DNA of 64,000 bases from NCBI GenBank assembly GCA_964387945.1, contig CAYLYX010000001.1, positions 186,001 through 250,000 of the forward strand, in the 5' to 3' direction. The notes beneath the pieces are model-generated. The model ran no database searches. It was given only the letters and a program-made list of their open reading frames with translations, and was not told where the DNA came from. Below, one piece after another: positions 18,049 to 27,042 of the stretch. Position numbers and translations under genes: made by a program. Positions within the stretch are counted from its first letter, which is position 1, and every line of letters starts with the position of its first letter. This stretch comes from Parvicella sp964387945. GTDB lineage: Bacteria; Bacteroidota; Bacteroidia; Flavobacteriales_D; Parvicellaceae.

Positions 18049-19277
18049 TGAAATTAAACTCACTTATACTTGCCACATCAGCGCTCATCTTATGGAGCTG
18101 TGCCGAATCAGAAAATCCGGAAGGAGAAGTCAGTGAAGTAGGTGGAGCCGATAGTGCAGTGGTTGAATCAAATACCAACATCGCTTCGGCATCTGGCAAT
18201 ATTACTATCACAGGTACAATTGATGGAGGGGCAAATTCTACCATTTACCTGTACAAGTACGGAGTGAATCCTGCGTTAACACTAGACTCAACCACTGTTG
18301 GAACGGATGGTTCATTTTCGTTCAACACCACACAACAGGGATATGATTTTATGGGCGTAGGTTATCAAATGAACAATGCTGCCTTATTGCTATTAGGTGG
18401 TGGAGATGAGGTCGACATTTCTGGAACAGCTGCCAACTGGACAGGTGATTATCAGGTTACGGGTACAGGCTATTCGGATGACGTGAGAAATTACCTCATG
18501 ATGAGACAAGAGTACACCAACAAGGTCAGTGCTTTAAAAAATGAGTTAGCGAGTATTCCAAAAACGGATCAAGCTAAACAAGACGAGATCAACAAAAAAG
18601 GAATGGCATTGCAGGAAGAGTTTGTAGCCAAACGTGATGAATTCATCAAAGAACTAGACGACACACCTGCGCTCTACATTGCTTTCCAAGATATTTTTGA
18701 TCCCGTATCTGACATTGATAAACTCAAGACAATCAACAAAGCCACAAACAAGTATATGCCCAACTCGTTGTTTTCTGAGCAGGTAGGCAAATTGCTGACG
18801 CAAGCTGAACAACAAATAGCTTATGCTGATCAGCAAGCGACATCTCCAGGACCTGTAGCAGTGGGAAATGCGGCTCCAGAATTGGCTTTCCCAACTCCCG
18901 AAGGCAAAATGCTTTCTTTGTCTAGTTTGAAGGGACAAGTTGTTTTGCTAGACTTCTGGGCAAGTTGGTGTAAACCTTGTAGAATGGAAAATCCTAACGT
19001 TGTGAAGCTTTACAACGAATATAAAGACAAAGGCTTCACCGTTTACTCCGTTTCATTAGACAACAATAAGCAATTGTGGACCAACGCCATTAAAGCAGAT
19101 GGACTAATTTGGCCCAACCACGTGAGTGACTTAGGAGGCTGGAATTCAATGCCTGCCGCCATCTATGGTGTAAATAGTATTCCTCAAACGTACTTGATAG
19201 GCACAGATGGAACAATTATTGCAAAGGATTTGAGAGGTGAAGACCTTGCCAAAAAATTAAAAGAAGTATTAGGATGA
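18048..19277 (+). CDS. TlpA-like thioredoxin lipoprotein with DUF4369 domain
   Basis: 409 aa. Lipobox LILWSC (Cys19), then a DUF4369 beta domain (about 45-150, ITITGTIDGGANSTIYLYKYG), a helical/coiled-coil linker (about 155-270) and a C-terminal TlpA/AhpC-type thioredoxin domain with DFWASWCKPCR, active cysteines 308 and 311. This is the standard Bacteroidota periplasmic, lipid-anchored disulfide reductase. The gene downstream is a paralogue starting within the stop codon overlap (ATGA), so both are co-translated. Confidence 0.88.
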   Translation: MKLNSLILATSALILWSCAESENPEGEVSEVGGADSAVVESNTNIASASGNITITGTIDGGANSTIYLYKYGVNPALTLDSTTVGTDGSFSFNTTQQGYDFMGVGYQMNNAALLLLGGGDEVDISGTAANWTGDYQVTGTGYSDDVRNYLMMRQEYTNKVSALKNELASIPKTDQAKQDEINKKGMALQEEFVAKRDEFIKELDDTPALYIAFQDIFDPVSDIDKLKTINKATNKYMPNSLFSEQVGKLLTQAEQQIAYADQQATSPGPVAVGNAAPELAFPTPEGKMLSLSSLKGQVVLLDFWASWCKPCRMENPNVVKLYNEYKDKGFTVYSVSLDNNKQLWTNAIKADGLIWPNHVSDLGGWNSMPAAIYGVNSIPQTYLIGTDGTIIAKDLRGEDLAKKLKEVLG

Positions 19278-20443
19278 TCAAAAACGCATTAAGCATATTA
19301 TTTTCAATCACTATTTTTTCAACCCTTTCGTTTGCACAGGGACAAGAGATCACGATCTCTGGTGTGATCGATAACGCTGCTGGACAGGTGATTAAACTGA
19401 ATCAGTTTGTCAATAACCAGCAAGTAGTTATCGATAGTTGCGAGATCAACAAAAAAGGAAAATACAAACTATCGGTTACCGCCCAAGAAAAAGAGTTCTT
19501 TTCGGTAATGTTAAAACCTGATGCGTATGCCTTAGTTGTACTAGACAGTGCGAACACGGAGAAAAAAGTCACGTTGAATGCTGATGCTGAAAGTTTTGTA
19601 AGCACCTATACAATTAAAGGAAACCAAGATGCTGCTAATATTGCTGCGTTTACAAAAGATGTGTATCGTTTTCAGGAGACTAAAAAGGAGTTGAACAAAA
19701 AACTTTATACGCAAGGAATTTCAATGGATGAAAGAAGTTCAATCCAGACGTCCATTGATAGTTTAGGAGAGGATTTCATCAAGATTAGAGATCAGTTTAT
19801 TGATGATAATATAGGTTCTCCAGCTTCTATCGTTGCTGTGGGATATCTCAGACCAATTGATGACGTAGAGCAACTTAGAAAGGTAGAGCAAGGCTTGAGC
19901 AAAACCATGCCAGATTCTGAGTATTACATTGGTGTAAAAACGCAACTGGCACAAGTTGAAACACAAATAAAAATTCAGGAAGAGCAGCTGAAAAAACAGC
20001 AAGAAATGGAAGCCCGAACTGCCGTTGGCGCAGTAGCTCCCGAACTCGATTTCAAAAGCCCTACAGGTGAAGTAATCACGCTTGAATCATTGCGTGGAAA
20101 CTATGTGTTGATTGATTTTTGGGCAAGCTGGTGCAAACCCTGTAGAATGGAAAACCCGAATGTGGTGAAGATGTACAACAAGTACAAAGAAGACGGTTTT
20201 ACCGTTTATTCTGTATCGCTAGACAAAAACAAGAGCAGTTGGGAAAACGCTATTCTTCAAGATGGTTTGATCTGGCCGAATCATGTAAGTGACCTTAAGC
20301 AGTGGCAAACAGAAGCAACAAAAATCTATGGTTTTAATGGCATTCCTTATACCGTTTTGATTGATCCAGAAGGGAAGATTATTGCCAAAAAACTTAGAGG
20401 AAGTGCCCTTGAACAAAAACTTCATGAGATCTTTGGTCATTGA
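19274..20443 (+). CDS. TlpA-like periplasmic thioredoxin, second copy
   Basis: 389 aa, same architecture as the preceding gene: DUF4369 domain after the signal peptide, helical linker, and thioredoxin domain with DFWASWCKPCR (Cys287 and Cys290). The thioredoxin domains of the two are strongly alike (GFTVYSVSLD, DGLIWPNHVSDL), the N-terminal domains much less so. This copy has an ordinary signal peptide (TLSFAQG), not a lipobox, so it is predicted to be soluble in the periplasm. The 4-bp overlap and paralogy indicate a tandem duplication. Confidence 0.87.
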   Translation: MIKNALSILFSITIFSTLSFAQGQEITISGVIDNAAGQVIKLNQFVNNQQVVIDSCEINKKGKYKLSVTAQEKEFFSVMLKPDAYALVVLDSANTEKKVTLNADAESFVSTYTIKGNQDAANIAAFTKDVYRFQETKKELNKKLYTQGISMDERSSIQTSIDSLGEDFIKIRDQFIDDNIGSPASIVAVGYLRPIDDVEQLRKVEQGLSKTMPDSEYYIGVKTQLAQVETQIKIQEEQLKKQQEMEARTAVGAVAPELDFKSPTGEVITLESLRGNYVLIDFWASWCKPCRMENPNVVKMYNKYKEDGFTVYSVSLDKNKSSWENAILQDGLIWPNHVSDLKQWQTEATKIYGFNGIPYTVLIDPEGKIIAKKLRGSALEQKLHEIFGH

Positions 20444-20524
20444 TGACACTAGCTTCTAAAAGCCTGACTTAAAATTCAACATCAAATCAACGAACGGCAA
20501 ATTTCTAGTCAAAACTCAGTCTTT

Positions 20525-20551
20525 TTGATGACACCTTTTTTAGTACCTTTA
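20525..20551 (+). promoter_or_regulatory. Promoter of AI-2E transporter gene
   Basis: TTG at 20525-20527 and TACCTTTA at 20544-20551, 16-bp spacer, ending 20 bp before the ATG. The final base differs from the TAnnTTTG consensus, so moderate confidence. Confidence 0.45.
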
Positions 20552-20571
20552 GCGACCAATTTCAAAAAAGC

Positions 20572-21630
20572 ATGACGTTAAAATCAGAGGTAGAAAACAC
20601 AAGGCAGTTGAAGCAAATTAAGCGCTTGCTCATCATGATGTCCATTCCGTTGGCATTCTATGTTTTGTCTTTGTTGAAGTTTATTTTTATTCCATTATTT
20701 GCTGCCATTTTTGTTTCTGTACTGTTTATGCCTTTGGTGCGTAAAATGGCAGAGAAGAAAATCCCGAGTTGGTTGTCTATTACGGTTTGCGTATTGATCA
20801 TCATTGGGTTTATATTTTTGGGTGTACAAGTCATTAAAATCAGTTCATCTGAAATTGTGAACGCAGATCAGGAATTTTTGACAACAGCAGAAAACCGTTT
20901 TGAAGATGTTTCGATAGCGGTAACGAAGTATTTTGCGGATGATGAGCAGTTAGCAGAACAATCTGCCAAGTCAGTATCGATCAAGAAAGCACAAGACTGG
21001 TTTGTTGAAAATGGAGCCAACCTCGTGGGAACTATTATGAGTAACATTTCTCGCTTCTTAATGTTTCTCTTCTTTTTGGTTCTGCTCCTCGCCAATACGC
21101 TTGACATGCAAAAGCTCATGCAAATTCTCATTTTCAACCAAAAGCTCCCGAGTATCAGAACCTTTATGAAAATTGAAAAGAGCATCGTTAAATTTATCTG
21201 GGTGAAGTTTCTACTCAGTCTCTTTACTGGCATTGGTTTTACGATTGCTTGCTACGCCTTTGACGTCAGCTTCCCAATTTTCTGGGGCTTCTTTACGTTT
21301 GCCATTAACTTCGTGCAAATGATTGGTTCTGTCATAGCCGTTATTGTAGTCACTATTTTTGGAATTATCGAGATCAATGCGCCCGGCACGTTACTTACTT
21401 TTGGACTTATCTTAACTGGTGTTCAAGTCCTATTTGGAGGAATTTTAGAACCAATTCTAATGGGTAAATCGTTCAGCATTAACACGATTACGGTTCTGAT
21501 CATGCTGGCGCTTTGGGGATTTGTTTGGGGTGTTCCCGGACTCATTATGTCCGTACCCATTACAGTGCTACTCAAGACAATTCTGGAGCAAATACCTGAC
21601 ACAAAAAAGTACGCTGATTTAATGAGTTAA
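20572..21630 (+). CDS. AI-2E family transporter (PerM-like)
   Basis: 352 aa with about eight membrane segments: two near the N-terminus (LKFIFIPLFAAIFVSVLFMPL; LSITVCVLIIIGFIFLGVQVI), a soluble helical stretch of about 90 residues, then further pairs, with the family-typical GVQVLFGGILEPILMGKS and ALWGFVWGVPGLIMSVPIT near the C-terminus. Members include TqsA and sodium/proton antiporters, so the substrate cannot be assigned. Monocistronic with its own promoter. Confidence 0.88.
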   Translation: MTLKSEVENTRQLKQIKRLLIMMSIPLAFYVLSLLKFIFIPLFAAIFVSVLFMPLVRKMAEKKIPSWLSITVCVLIIIGFIFLGVQVIKISSSEIVNADQEFLTTAENRFEDVSIAVTKYFADDEQLAEQSAKSVSIKKAQDWFVENGANLVGTIMSNISRFLMFLFFLVLLLANTLDMQKLMQILIFNQKLPSIRTFMKIEKSIVKFIWVKFLLSLFTGIGFTIACYAFDVSFPIFWGFFTFAINFVQMIGSVIAVIVVTIFGIIEINAPGTLLTFGLILTGVQVLFGGILEPILMGKSFSINTITVLIMLALWGFVWGVPGLIMSVPITVLLKTILEQIPDTKKYADLMS

Positions 21631-21707
21631 ACACAAATTATTAATAAGTCGTTTACTCATCCAACTCAAAAAAGTCGTAACTTCTTACTCGAAAAACACA
21701 ACTCGGC

Positions 21708-22484
21708 ATGAAAGTCGCTACACTGCAATACAACATTACTTGGGAGGACACTTCAGCCAACCTAAGCCGGCTGAGCCAACTCATTAGTGAACTACCCGAA
21801 GATGTCAAACTACTGGTTCTTCCAGAGATGTTCAATACAGGGTTCTCAATGAATTCGAGCAACATTGCAACTGAAAACGGAGGAGAAGCATTGCAGTGGA
21901 TGAAAGAAACGGCTGACAAGAAAAACATGGTGATTACTGGAAGTGTTGCGGTTAAAGAAAATAACGCTTACTACAATCGTTTGTTTTGGGTAAAGCCGAA
22001 CGGTGATGTTCAGCATTACGACAAGAGACATTTGTTTAGAATGGCAGAAGAACATCATCACTACACCGCTGGAGAACAACAGGTAATCGTGGAGCATAAA
22101 GGTTTTAGAATCATGCTACAGGTCTGCTATGATTTGCGTTTTCCGGTTTGGAGTAGGAACAACTCTGAGCTAGACTATGACGCGTTGATTTACGTTGCCA
22201 ACTGGCCAAAAGCAAGAAGTGATGCTTGGTATGCATTGCTCAAGGCAAGAGCCATAGAAAACTTATGCTATGTTATTGGTGTGAATCGGGTTGGCGTGGA
22301 TGGAAATGACATTTCGTATGACGGTAAATCTGCCATTTTTGACTTCAAAGGAACAGCCATTGACTCGCACATCAATCATGAGGAAGGGTTTTCGATTCAA
22401 ACTCTAGACCTAGAAGCGCTTAATGCTTTTAGAAGAAAGTTTCCTGCTCAATTAGACGCAGACGATTTTAAAATTAATCGATAA
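21708..22484 (+). CDS. Nitrilase-superfamily amidase (omega-amidase YafV/Nit2-like)
   Basis: 258 aa, a complete CN-hydrolase domain with the catalytic triad Glu40 (LVLPEMFNTGF), Lys106 (YDKRHLF) and Cys140 (LQVCYDLRFPVWSR). The short length and YDLRFPVW match the Nit2/YafV branch, which hydrolyses alpha-ketoglutaramate and alpha-ketosuccinamate, i.e. the metabolite repair product of glutamine transaminases. Converges on dxs with an 11-bp overlap. Cytosolic. Confidence 0.88.
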   Translation: MKVATLQYNITWEDTSANLSRLSQLISELPEDVKLLVLPEMFNTGFSMNSSNIATENGGEALQWMKETADKKNMVITGSVAVKENNAYYNRLFWVKPNGDVQHYDKRHLFRMAEEHHHYTAGEQQVIVEHKGFRIMLQVCYDLRFPVWSRNNSELDYDALIYVANWPKARSDAWYALLKARAIENLCYVIGVNRVGVDGNDISYDGKSAIFDFKGTAIDSHINHEEGFSIQTLDLEALNAFRRKFPAQLDADDFKINR

Positions 22485-24207
22485 AAAAATCGTGAAGTCT
22501 TCTGTTTAGATTAGCGGCATCCATTTCGATAGCTGCATACAATTCATTTTGACCTCCGTGTCCAATAAAATTATCTGGAAAAGCGATTATCCTGAAGGGA
22601 AGTTGAACACCAAGTTCGGCAAATTGGGATGCAAGCGTCTTTGCTATTCCTCCGTTTGCTACTCCGTCCTCAACAAACACGAGCTTTTCATAGTTCGTGA
22701 TGATCTCTTTAATCCGTTCTACGTTTAAGGGCTTCACTTTAATAAGCGACAAAACATCGTACAACTCACCAGGAGTTACTTTGTTTCCAACTGCTCCGAT
22801 GGTGATCACCAAATTCCTTGACTTTCCTGCGGATATCAAGTCGTAATCTTTGTGCGCAAAACTTACATCTACGGGCTCTGTTAGTACGCCTTTTCCTCTC
22901 GGATAGCGAATAGCTACAGGTCCCGCTGATAATTCTCCCGTTTGACGAATCAATGCAGCCAACTGGTTCTCATTTTGAGGAGCAAAAAGGGTCATGTTGG
23001 GAATAGCATTGAGGTAAGCTAAATCAAACATCCCGTGATGGGTGGCTCCATCTCTTCCCACAAGCCCTGCCCTATCGATCAGAAAAGTAACGGGTAAGTT
23101 CTGCAGTGCCACATCATGAATCAACTGATCATAACCGCGTTGCAAAAAGGTAGAATAAACCACACAAACAGCTTTCTTACCTTGGGTAGATAATCCTGCT
23201 GAAAACGTCACGGCATGTTGCTCTGCGATTCCTACGTCAAAAAAACGCTCAGGGAAGAGGCGCTCAATTTCCTTGAGAGACGAGCCCGTAGCCATAGCGG
23301 GACTAACTACCACAATATCTTCATCCTTTTGCATTTCACCCAGCAAGGTCTCACCCACAATATGCTGGTACTTCTTGGGGTAATTTGGACTACCAGGAGC
23401 GCCTACTCCAGACCCCACCTCAAACTTACCGGGCGCATGCCAATGTGTTGGATTCCCGTCTTCTGAGTATTTATATCCAAATCCTTTCTTGGTTTTGAAA
23501 TGGACGATATGAACACCTGTCTTTAATGCATCATTTTTTAGAACCTGAACAACCTCTTGCATGTCGTTGCCATTGTACACCCCGTGATAGTTAAGTCCCA
23601 AGTGAGTAAATATATTATCATCAGGGTCTATACTGTTCAGGTGTTTCTGCAACCCTCCTACATTAGGGTCGATAGACATATCGTTGTCGTTGACAATAAT
23701 GATTGCGTTCACTTTTTCGGTAGCCAAATGATTCAAGCCTTCAAATGCCATTCCGCCTGTCAAGCTCCCATCACCGATCACAGCAACATTGGTTCCTACC
23801 TCACCTTTTAGTTTCCTTGCAATTGCCATTCCCAAAACTGCACTAATGGACGTACTGCTGTGTCCCGTTCCGAAATGGTCAGCTCCACTTTCTTTTCGGC
23901 TTGGAAAGCCTGATAATCCTTTAAACCTTCGAATGGACTGGAATGCCTCCATCCTTCCTGTTAAGATTTTGTGTGCGTAAGCCTGATGCCCTACATCCCA
24001 CACCAAACTATCCCGAGAGATATCGAAGGCGTAATGAATGCCCACGGCCAACTCAACTGCTCCTAAACTTGCGCCTAGATGCCCTGAATTGGTAGACATC
24101 ACATCCACGATCATTGCCCTGATCTCCTTACACAAATAAGGTAACTCGTTCTCGTCAAACTGCTTAACGTCTGCAGGACTTTTGATATCTGATAATTGTC
24201 TGACCAT
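22474..24207 (-). CDS. dxs: 1-deoxy-D-xylulose-5-phosphate synthase
   Basis: 577 aa from ATG at 24207; the 13-residue N-terminal extension from upstream falls within the promoter and is excluded. Thiamine-diphosphate enzyme with GHLGASLGAVELAVGIHYAFD, VWDVGHQAYAHKILTGR, the ThDP motif GDGSLTGGMAFEGLNH..NDNDMSI, and the transketolase pyrimidine domain (VGIAEQHAVTFSAGLS) and C-terminal domain. It condenses pyruvate and glyceraldehyde-3-phosphate in the first step of the MEP isoprenoid pathway. Slightly shorter than many Dxs (about 620 aa), as usual in Bacteroidota. Confidence 0.95.
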   Translation of the reverse strand: MVRQLSDIKSPADVKQFDENELPYLCKEIRAMIVDVMSTNSGHLGASLGAVELAVGIHYAFDISRDSLVWDVGHQAYAHKILTGRMEAFQSIRRFKGLSGFPSRKESGADHFGTGHSSTSISAVLGMAIARKLKGEVGTNVAVIGDGSLTGGMAFEGLNHLATEKVNAIIIVNDNDMSIDPNVGGLQKHLNSIDPDDNIFTHLGLNYHGVYNGNDMQEVVQVLKNDALKTGVHIVHFKTKKGFGYKYSEDGNPTHWHAPGKFEVGSGVGAPGSPNYPKKYQHIVGETLLGEMQKDEDIVVVSPAMATGSSLKEIERLFPERFFDVGIAEQHAVTFSAGLSTQGKKAVCVVYSTFLQRGYDQLIHDVALQNLPVTFLIDRAGLVGRDGATHHGMFDLAYLNAIPNMTLFAPQNENQLAALIRQTGELSAGPVAIRYPRGKGVLTEPVDVSFAHKDYDLISAGKSRNLVITIGAVGNKVTPGELYDVLSLIKVKPLNVERIKEIITNYEKLVFVEDGVANGGIAKTLASQFAELGVQLPFRIIAFPDNFIGHGGQNELYAAIEMDAANLNRRLHDFFID

Positions 24208-24217
24208 AGCAGGACCA

Positions 24218-24246
24218 CAAAGATAGTACAATTGCAGTGGTTGCAA
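24218..24246 (-). promoter_or_regulatory. Promoter of dxs
   Basis: On the minus strand TTG (24246-24244), 18-bp spacer, TATCTTTG (24225-24218), then ATG 10 bp later. An excellent match to the Bacteroidota consensus that fixes the dxs start at 24207 and leaves a leader of only a few bases. Confidence 0.7.
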
Positions 24247-24262
24247 GTATTTTGTACCTTAG
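24232..24262 (+). promoter_or_regulatory. Divergent promoter of the SDR gene
   Basis: TTG at 24232-24234, 20-bp spacer, TACCTTAG at 24255-24262. It interleaves with the dxs promoter on the other strand, so the two may interfere. The box is one base off the consensus. Confidence 0.45.
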
Positions 24263-24285
24263 CTACTCCTAAATTATCATCAAAA

Positions 24286-25068
24286 ATGAGTACAGCTTTA
24301 ATTACAGGTGCTTCCTCCGGAATTGGATATGAACTAGCTATTTATCATGCCGCTGCGGGGGGTGACCTTATTGTAGTTGCCAGAAGTGAAAATAAACTGG
24401 AGGCGCTTAAAACCTTAGTTACCTCCAAGTTTGACGTGAACTGCGAGGTGATTCCAATGGATCTTACTATCGAAAATGCTGGAAAGATTTTGATGGATGA
24501 AATCCTCAACAGGAAACTGGATGTAGATTATTTGATTAACAACGCAGGAGTCGGTTTTGCTCAGGAATTCATGAAAGAAGACATCACTACTTGGCAACAG
24601 ATGATTCAACTTAACGTGAGTGCTTTGACCGACCTGTGCTACTATTTTGTGAAACACAAACAACAAAGCAAAGAGCATGGTAAAATTCTAAACGTGGCAA
24701 GCACAGCAGCATTTCAAGGAATTCCCTTTATGTCTGTTTATTCTGCTACGAAATCTTATGTGCTTACTTTTTCTGAAGCACTGGCACAAGAACTAAAAAA
24801 CTCCAACATTACCGTTACGGCACTCTGTCCCGGTCCTACCAGAAGTAATTTTGGAGCTACCGCTGGACTAGACGAACGATTATCCAATTCGAGGGTGCTT
24901 CCTTCAGCCAGTTCTGTAGCCAAGTATGGGTATGAAAAAATGCTGGATGGCGAAACGACTGTTATTCATGGACTGGGCAACAAAATTGGAGCTGCTGCGA
25001 CTAAGGTAGCAGGAAGAAAAGCTATCGGTAAAGTAGCCGGACAGTTATTTAAAATTGTCAAGCGGTAG
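24286..25068 (+). CDS. Short-chain dehydrogenase/reductase (SDR)
   Basis: 260 aa from the ATG at 24286; the 30-residue upstream extension overlaps the divergent dxs promoter region and is rejected. Classical SDR fold: cofactor motif TGASSGIG (about 7-14), NNAGVG, Ser in NVASTAAFQG, and YSATK (Tyr-x-x-x-Lys catalytic pair). It belongs to the DltE-like group (COG0300) with C-terminal LCPGPTRSNFG. Substrate cannot be assigned. Confidence 0.88.
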   Translation: MSTALITGASSGIGYELAIYHAAAGGDLIVVARSENKLEALKTLVTSKFDVNCEVIPMDLTIENAGKILMDEILNRKLDVDYLINNAGVGFAQEFMKEDITTWQQMIQLNVSALTDLCYYFVKHKQQSKEHGKILNVASTAAFQGIPFMSVYSATKSYVLTFSEALAQELKNSNITVTALCPGPTRSNFGATAGLDERLSNSRVLPSASSVAKYGYEKMLDGETTVIHGLGNKIGAAATKVAGRKAIGKVAGQLFKIVKR

Positions 25069-25094
25069 TTGCTCTATTTTTTAGAAGCCACAGG

Positions 25095-26066
25095 TCATAG
25101 TTCTGGCAAAGCGACCTCTGCTCCACCCCATTCTATCAACGTAAGTCCATTTCGATCAATAGACTCAGCTGGAGGTTGCGTGTGCGTCACATTCAAATTA
25201 GGACGCTCATCAAACGACTCGTACTGCATAAAAACTCTTCGTTCGTTATCAAGAAGAACAGAGCTTTCTAATGACGCGATCCGATCGTAGCCTGAATCAA
25301 CAACAAACTGCACAAAAACATAGGACTGTTGCCTCAATACAGGCCCCCAAAACGTTATGAAATCCGTTGTCTCCTTAGCATTTAAACCGTACGTCTGAAG
25401 TTGATCCTCAAGATAGGAGATAATTGTATCAGTATGAATCACCTCTCCCACTAGCTGTTGGTCTACAATCGCGTACTGTAGGTTTCCATGATTTAATCCT
25501 TCCCAAAACAAATAGGGGTAATTTTTACCCTCCACAGATAATCCTTTTGAAGGATCAACCTGAACTCTCCACCCATCTTGATATGCGGGATAAGTAAAAG
25601 ATAACTCTGCTTCAGTATTTAACTTGAGTTCCAGATCTGTTGCTTCATCAGCGTAGACGTAAATAACTGGTTTCTTCAGTACTTCTGGTGCGTAGTCCAT
25701 CATGTTAAACTGCAACACCAAATGATGTTTTGATTTAAAGTCATGATTGGATAAATAGTTAGCCTTTGCACCAATCATAGAGGCATACACATAATTCTCT
25801 GCAATATCTATCAAAAGACTGAACTGGCCTTTTTTATCCGTTTTTACGCACTGTTTCCCTTCATAAGAACAAACTTCTGCACCCACTTGCGGCTCGCCAT
25901 GAAAGTAAACTGTTCCAGTCACCTTACATTTTCCATCGGGTACATTTTCGTCATATTTGTCAGAAATCACTTGAATTTCTGGAAGCGCTTTTCTCTCACC
26001 CTCATTACTAGCCCAAAGAGAGCTCACAACAAGGCAAAGAATGATACTTGTTACTAATTTCATCAT
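25095..26066 (-). CDS. Secreted paralogue triplet, member 3 (KPVIYLY-type domain)
   Basis: 323 aa, signal peptide MMKLVTSIILCLVVSSLWA. N-terminal carboxypeptidase-regulatory-like beta domain (about 45-105: CKVTGTVYFHGEPQVGAEVC ... TDKKGQFSLLID). From about 135 follows a family found widely in bacteria but uncharacterised, recognised by KPVIYVYADE, AELSFTYPAYQDGWRV, YPYLFWEG, TDTIISYLEDQLQTYGLNAKETTDFITFWGP and FVQFVVD. No catalytic motif. It overlaps the previous paralogue by 4 bp, so the three genes are one operon. Function unknown. Confidence 0.75.
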   Translation of the reverse strand: MMKLVTSIILCLVVSSLWASNEGERKALPEIQVISDKYDENVPDGKCKVTGTVYFHGEPQVGAEVCSYEGKQCVKTDKKGQFSLLIDIAENYVYASMIGAKANYLSNHDFKSKHHLVLQFNMMDYAPEVLKKPVIYVYADEATDLELKLNTEAELSFTYPAYQDGWRVQVDPSKGLSVEGKNYPYLFWEGLNHGNLQYAIVDQQLVGEVIHTDTIISYLEDQLQTYGLNAKETTDFITFWGPVLRQQSYVFVQFVVDSGYDRIASLESSVLLDNERRVFMQYESFDERPNLNVTHTQPPAESIDRNGLTLIEWGGAEVALPEL

Positions 26067-27040
26067 AATGTCTTGTAAAGTTTGGCCTTACTCACTTCCG
26101 TTCCTCCCCACTCGAGCAAGGTAAATCCAGTTCGCTCGAAAGGACTCACTACTGGCTGTGGTAAAACTTCTATAAAAGGCTGATTTTCGAACCCAGTAAA
26201 TAACATAAACAGTCTTCGTTTTGCATCTGGAGCAGGGCTGACAGTAAGTGCAGCCATTTCTTCTACCCAATCGTCAACGTTAAATTGGGTCACTACATAA
26301 TTATATTGCACCATTCTTGGTCCCCAATAGGTAATGAAATCCGTTTGCTCTGTACTATTCAAACCATAGGCTTGCAACGTGTTTTCCAAATATGAAATGA
26401 TCGTATCTGTCCGTACGATGTCACCTGCTAATTGACCTTCGTTCTTGTTGTACGTCAAATCCGTGGTTTCAGCTTCCCAAAATAAATATGGAAACGACTG
26501 TCCATTTGCTGTGAAAAGACCTTCAGCCTGTATCTCAACTTCCCACTTATTAGTGGCCGACAAAATAGGATAAGTAAAGGTCAGCGACATTTCGGTTTGA
26601 AGCTCTACCGTTGCATTCAAAGGTTGATCCGAATACATATAGATGACGGGTTTGTCTACAATCAGTATTTCGTTAATACTTTTTAGATAAACCTCACAAT
26701 CGATCCAGTGTCCTCCTTTAAATTGGTGATATTCGATATAACTTTGCAATTCATCTCCCTTGCTGATGGTCACATACTGATCTACTGTATCAACCAAAAT
26801 TCGGAACTCTCCATTTACATTTGTTTTTACCGCTCTCGCATTTTGTGAATAGACTAACGCATTCGCCACAACTTCACCCTCGTGCAGCACCGTACCCGTG
26901 ATCAAGCACTTACCAGGATCAACGGATGCGTCAGCTGTATCTTTGATGATTTTGTAGTACATGGGTAACTCTGATTTGACTCCTGCAAACCCGCTCAGAA
27001 ATAACATGAGCAAGACGAGTGTTGTAAATTCTCTTTTCAT
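26063..27040 (-). CDS. Secreted paralogue triplet, member 2 (KPVIYLY-type domain)
   Basis: 325 aa, signal peptide ending near FLSGFAGVKS. Same two-domain layout: regulatory-like beta domain (CLITGTVLHEGEVVANALVYS ... NVNGEFRILVD), then KPVIYMYSDQ, MSLTFTYPILSATNKWEVEI, FPYLFWEAE, RTDTIISYLENTLQAYGLNSTEQTDFITYWGPRM and VVTQFNVDD. The stop overlaps the start of member 3 by 4 bp; it begins 3 bp after member 1 ends. Function unknown; likely periplasmic or surface-exposed. Confidence 0.75.
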   Translation of the reverse strand: MKREFTTLVLLMLFLSGFAGVKSELPMYYKIIKDTADASVDPGKCLITGTVLHEGEVVANALVYSQNARAVKTNVNGEFRILVDTVDQYVTISKGDELQSYIEYHQFKGGHWIDCEVYLKSINEILIVDKPVIYMYSDQPLNATVELQTEMSLTFTYPILSATNKWEVEIQAEGLFTANGQSFPYLFWEAETTDLTYNKNEGQLAGDIVRTDTIISYLENTLQAYGLNSTEQTDFITYWGPRMVQYNYVVTQFNVDDWVEEMAALTVSPAPDAKRRLFMLFTGFENQPFIEVLPQPVVSPFERTGFTLLEWGGTEVSKAKLYKTL

Positions 27041-27042
27041 CC

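Noticed and set aside
25069..25290. 73-aa plus-strand frame after the SDR
   Set aside because: Almost entirely antisense to the third triplet gene and without any similarity to a protein family.
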